Of a stretch of 7,769 nt of DNA, positions 6,507-7,769 are shown in pieces; position 1 is the first letter of the stretch, and the number at the start of each line of letters is the position of its first letter. Source of the DNA: Alphaproteobacteria bacterium (GTDB lineage: Bacteria; Pseudomonadota; Alphaproteobacteria; Sphingomonadales; Emcibacteraceae); NCBI GenBank assembly GCA_013152615.1, contig JAADGA010000033.1, positions 1 through 7,769 on the forward strand, in the 5' to 3' direction. The notes beneath the pieces are model-generated. The model saw only the letters and a list, made by a program, of their open reading frames with translations. It was not told the origin of the DNA and made no database searches. The position numbers and the translations under genes are program-made.

Positions 6507-7760
6507 TCAGTTTCTGATTTCGATAGCCTGACCTTTCGCGGCGTTACCCCCTGTTGTCCGGGGCAGGCTGGCGGTAATCAGCAGGCGGCCATGGATGATG
6601 ATGTAAATCAGAAAAGCGCCCCCCCAGATCAGGGCGGTGGCCGGCAACCACGTCGTCGGCACCAGCTTTAAAGCCACCATTACCCGCAGCACAGCCGCCA
6701 GAAACATGATGCCGAACGAGATTAACATTGCCGCGGACGGGATGAGAGAACGGCCGGTGTGACGCAGCGCCACCCGGGTAATCAGCGCCAGCATCATCAT
6801 GCTCAGCGCCCCGACGGTAAAGGCATGAAGCCAGACCTCGGGACCGATCCGGCTGGTGAAGGCCGCCGCGCCGAATAATATCATCGTTATGATAAACCAC
6901 AGATAGGACAGATGCATCGCCAGCACCAGCGGCGCATCAATAATCAGCAGCGTTCGCCAGCGCACAAAACGCACCAGCTGTACCCCGGCAGCAATAAAGG
7001 CCAGACCGCCCGCGACCCAATGGGGAACCGGTGCCAGCGCCCCATAAACAAACAGCGCCAGCGACAGGGCGGAAAGATATTCCAGCGCCGGATTATGATC
7101 AAGTGCGGGCCGGTTTTTCTGCCGGAGCGCATTGCCGGTAAAGACCGTGGTCAGAAAGCCACCGGCGATAATGAATTTTATCATAATGGCGAACACCCCG
7201 ACCAGAAGCGCCCATGAGGCCAGCCCCATATCACCCGTCATGATCGCCAGATAAAAAATAACATTACCGGCAAAAAGCATGATCAGGATCGGCAGCAGGG
7301 CCAGATAATGTTTGTTTTTTGCCCGGAGCAGGTCCGGCAGCACCATCAGGGTTACCGCCGGAAACAGGCTGCTGTCCAGAATAAGGATAGCGTAAGTCGG
7401 GATAAACCCGCTGCTGTAAACCGCTATTCTGCCCAGAAACCATAATAACAGCAGTAGAGCCAGCCGGGGGCCGGTTATCTCCCGCGTCCCGGCCCATCCC
7501 GGCAGCGCGGTCAGGACAAACCCGGTGACAACCGCCCCGGCAAAGCCGTAAACCATCTCGTGACCATGCCAGATCGACAGGCTGTACAGACCTGGAGAAA
7601 AATTAACAATGCCAAGGGTGGTTGCGGTCCACAGCGCCATCACCCCCAGACCGTAAATCACCCCGAACAGATAAAAAGGCCGGAAAGGGCTTTGCCATAA
7701 TGGTGCCGAAAACAGGCCGTTACAGGATATAGTGGCGGGTTTCATTCCATGTCTGTTCAT
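6507..7760 (-). CDS. nnrS: NnrS family protein (polytopic haem/copper membrane protein linked to nitric oxide)
   Basis: This 417-residue, very hydrophobic protein has about 12 predicted membrane helices by eye and matches the NnrS family. Characterised NnrS proteins are integral inner-membrane haem- and copper-containing proteins linked to nitric oxide, often encoded near denitrification genes; they help cells tolerate nitrosative stress. Diagnostic motifs are SPFRPFYLFG (24-33), WHGHEMVYGF (64-73), FVLTALPGW (81-89), and LHAFTVGALS (311-320) followed by LITRVALRHTGR (326-337). Histidines 65, 67, 312 and 334 are plausible metal or haem ligands. The segment usually reading GGRIIPSFTRN is GGFLTTVFTGN here (200-210), losing the arginine and proline. 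The start at 7760 is the longest visible; M6 at 7745 is an alternative, and the ribosome-binding site is cut off by the window edge. It lies 118 bp upstream of the molybdenum-hydroxylase genes on the same strand. Confidence 0.92.
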   Translation of the reverse strand: MNRHGMKPATISCNGLFSAPLWQSPFRPFYLFGVIYGLGVMALWTATTLGIVNFSPGLYSLSIWHGHEMVYGFAGAVVTGFVLTALPGWAGTREITGPRLALLLLLWFLGRIAVYSSGFIPTYAILILDSSLFPAVTLMVLPDLLRAKNKHYLALLPILIMLFAGNVIFYLAIMTGDMGLASWALLVGVFAIMIKFIIAGGFLTTVFTGNALRQKNRPALDHNPALEYLSALSLALFVYGALAPVPHWVAGGLAFIAAGVQLVRFVRWRTLLIIDAPLVLAMHLSYLWFIITMILFGAAAFTSRIGPEVWLHAFTVGALSMMMLALITRVALRHTGRSLIPSAAMLISFGIMFLAAVLRVMVALKLVPTTWLPATALIWGGAFLIYIIIHGRLLITASLPRTTGGNAAKGQAIEIRN

Positions 7761-7769
7761 TATTCATGT

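Overview
This 7.8-kb window is densely coding bacterial chromosome with moderately high GC (mid-50s percent by eye, not computed). Its gene families are a prolyl-oligopeptidase-type exopeptidase, a zinc-less quinone oxidoreductase, a PduO-type cobalamin adenosyltransferase, a three-subunit molybdenum hydroxylase and an NnrS-family membrane protein. Together they suggest a proteobacterium, most likely an alphaproteobacterium, that respires and meets nitric oxide or nitrogen oxides. The taxonomic guess is inference; there is no rRNA or marker gene in the window.

Layout, left to right. Positions 1-948 (minus) hold the first 316 codons of a secreted S9A prolyl-oligopeptidase-family protein whose catalytic end lies off the left edge. 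A zinc-independent quinone oxidoreductase (981-1940, minus) sits 32 bp upstream of it on the same strand. A 148-bp divergent intergenic region (1941-2088) separates this from a PduO-type ATP:cob(I)alamin adenosyltransferase (2089-2652), the only rightward gene. That gene converges on the molybdenum-hydroxylase operon across 27 bp that contain a small hairpin.

The operon is read right to left: FAD subunit (6388-5507), two-cluster [2Fe-2S] subunit (5510-5025) and molybdopterin subunit (5022-2680). The first two genes overlap by ATGA and the second and third are 2 bp apart, so they are almost certainly translationally coupled. The order medium-small-large is that of coxMSL, but the large subunit has the CGAFRGYG active-site loop of the broad xanthine dehydrogenase-like group, not the AYXCSFR loop of true CO dehydrogenase. 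Several purine-contacting residues of xanthine dehydrogenase also seem to be absent, so the substrate is unknown. Upstream on the same strand, 118 bp away, is a nearly complete or complete nnrS-family gene (7760-6507).

Electrons in the molybdenum enzyme would pass from the molybdopterin site through two [2Fe-2S] clusters to FAD. No XdhC/CoxF-type maturation gene and no regulator is visible here. I see no mobile element, CRISPR array, tRNA, rRNA or riboswitch, and no gene-free stretch above 300 bp. I do not see convincing evidence of a wholly new system. The points most worth pursuing are the unassigned substrate of the hydroxylase, its position next to nnrS, and the atypical motifs in NnrS and the FAD subunit.
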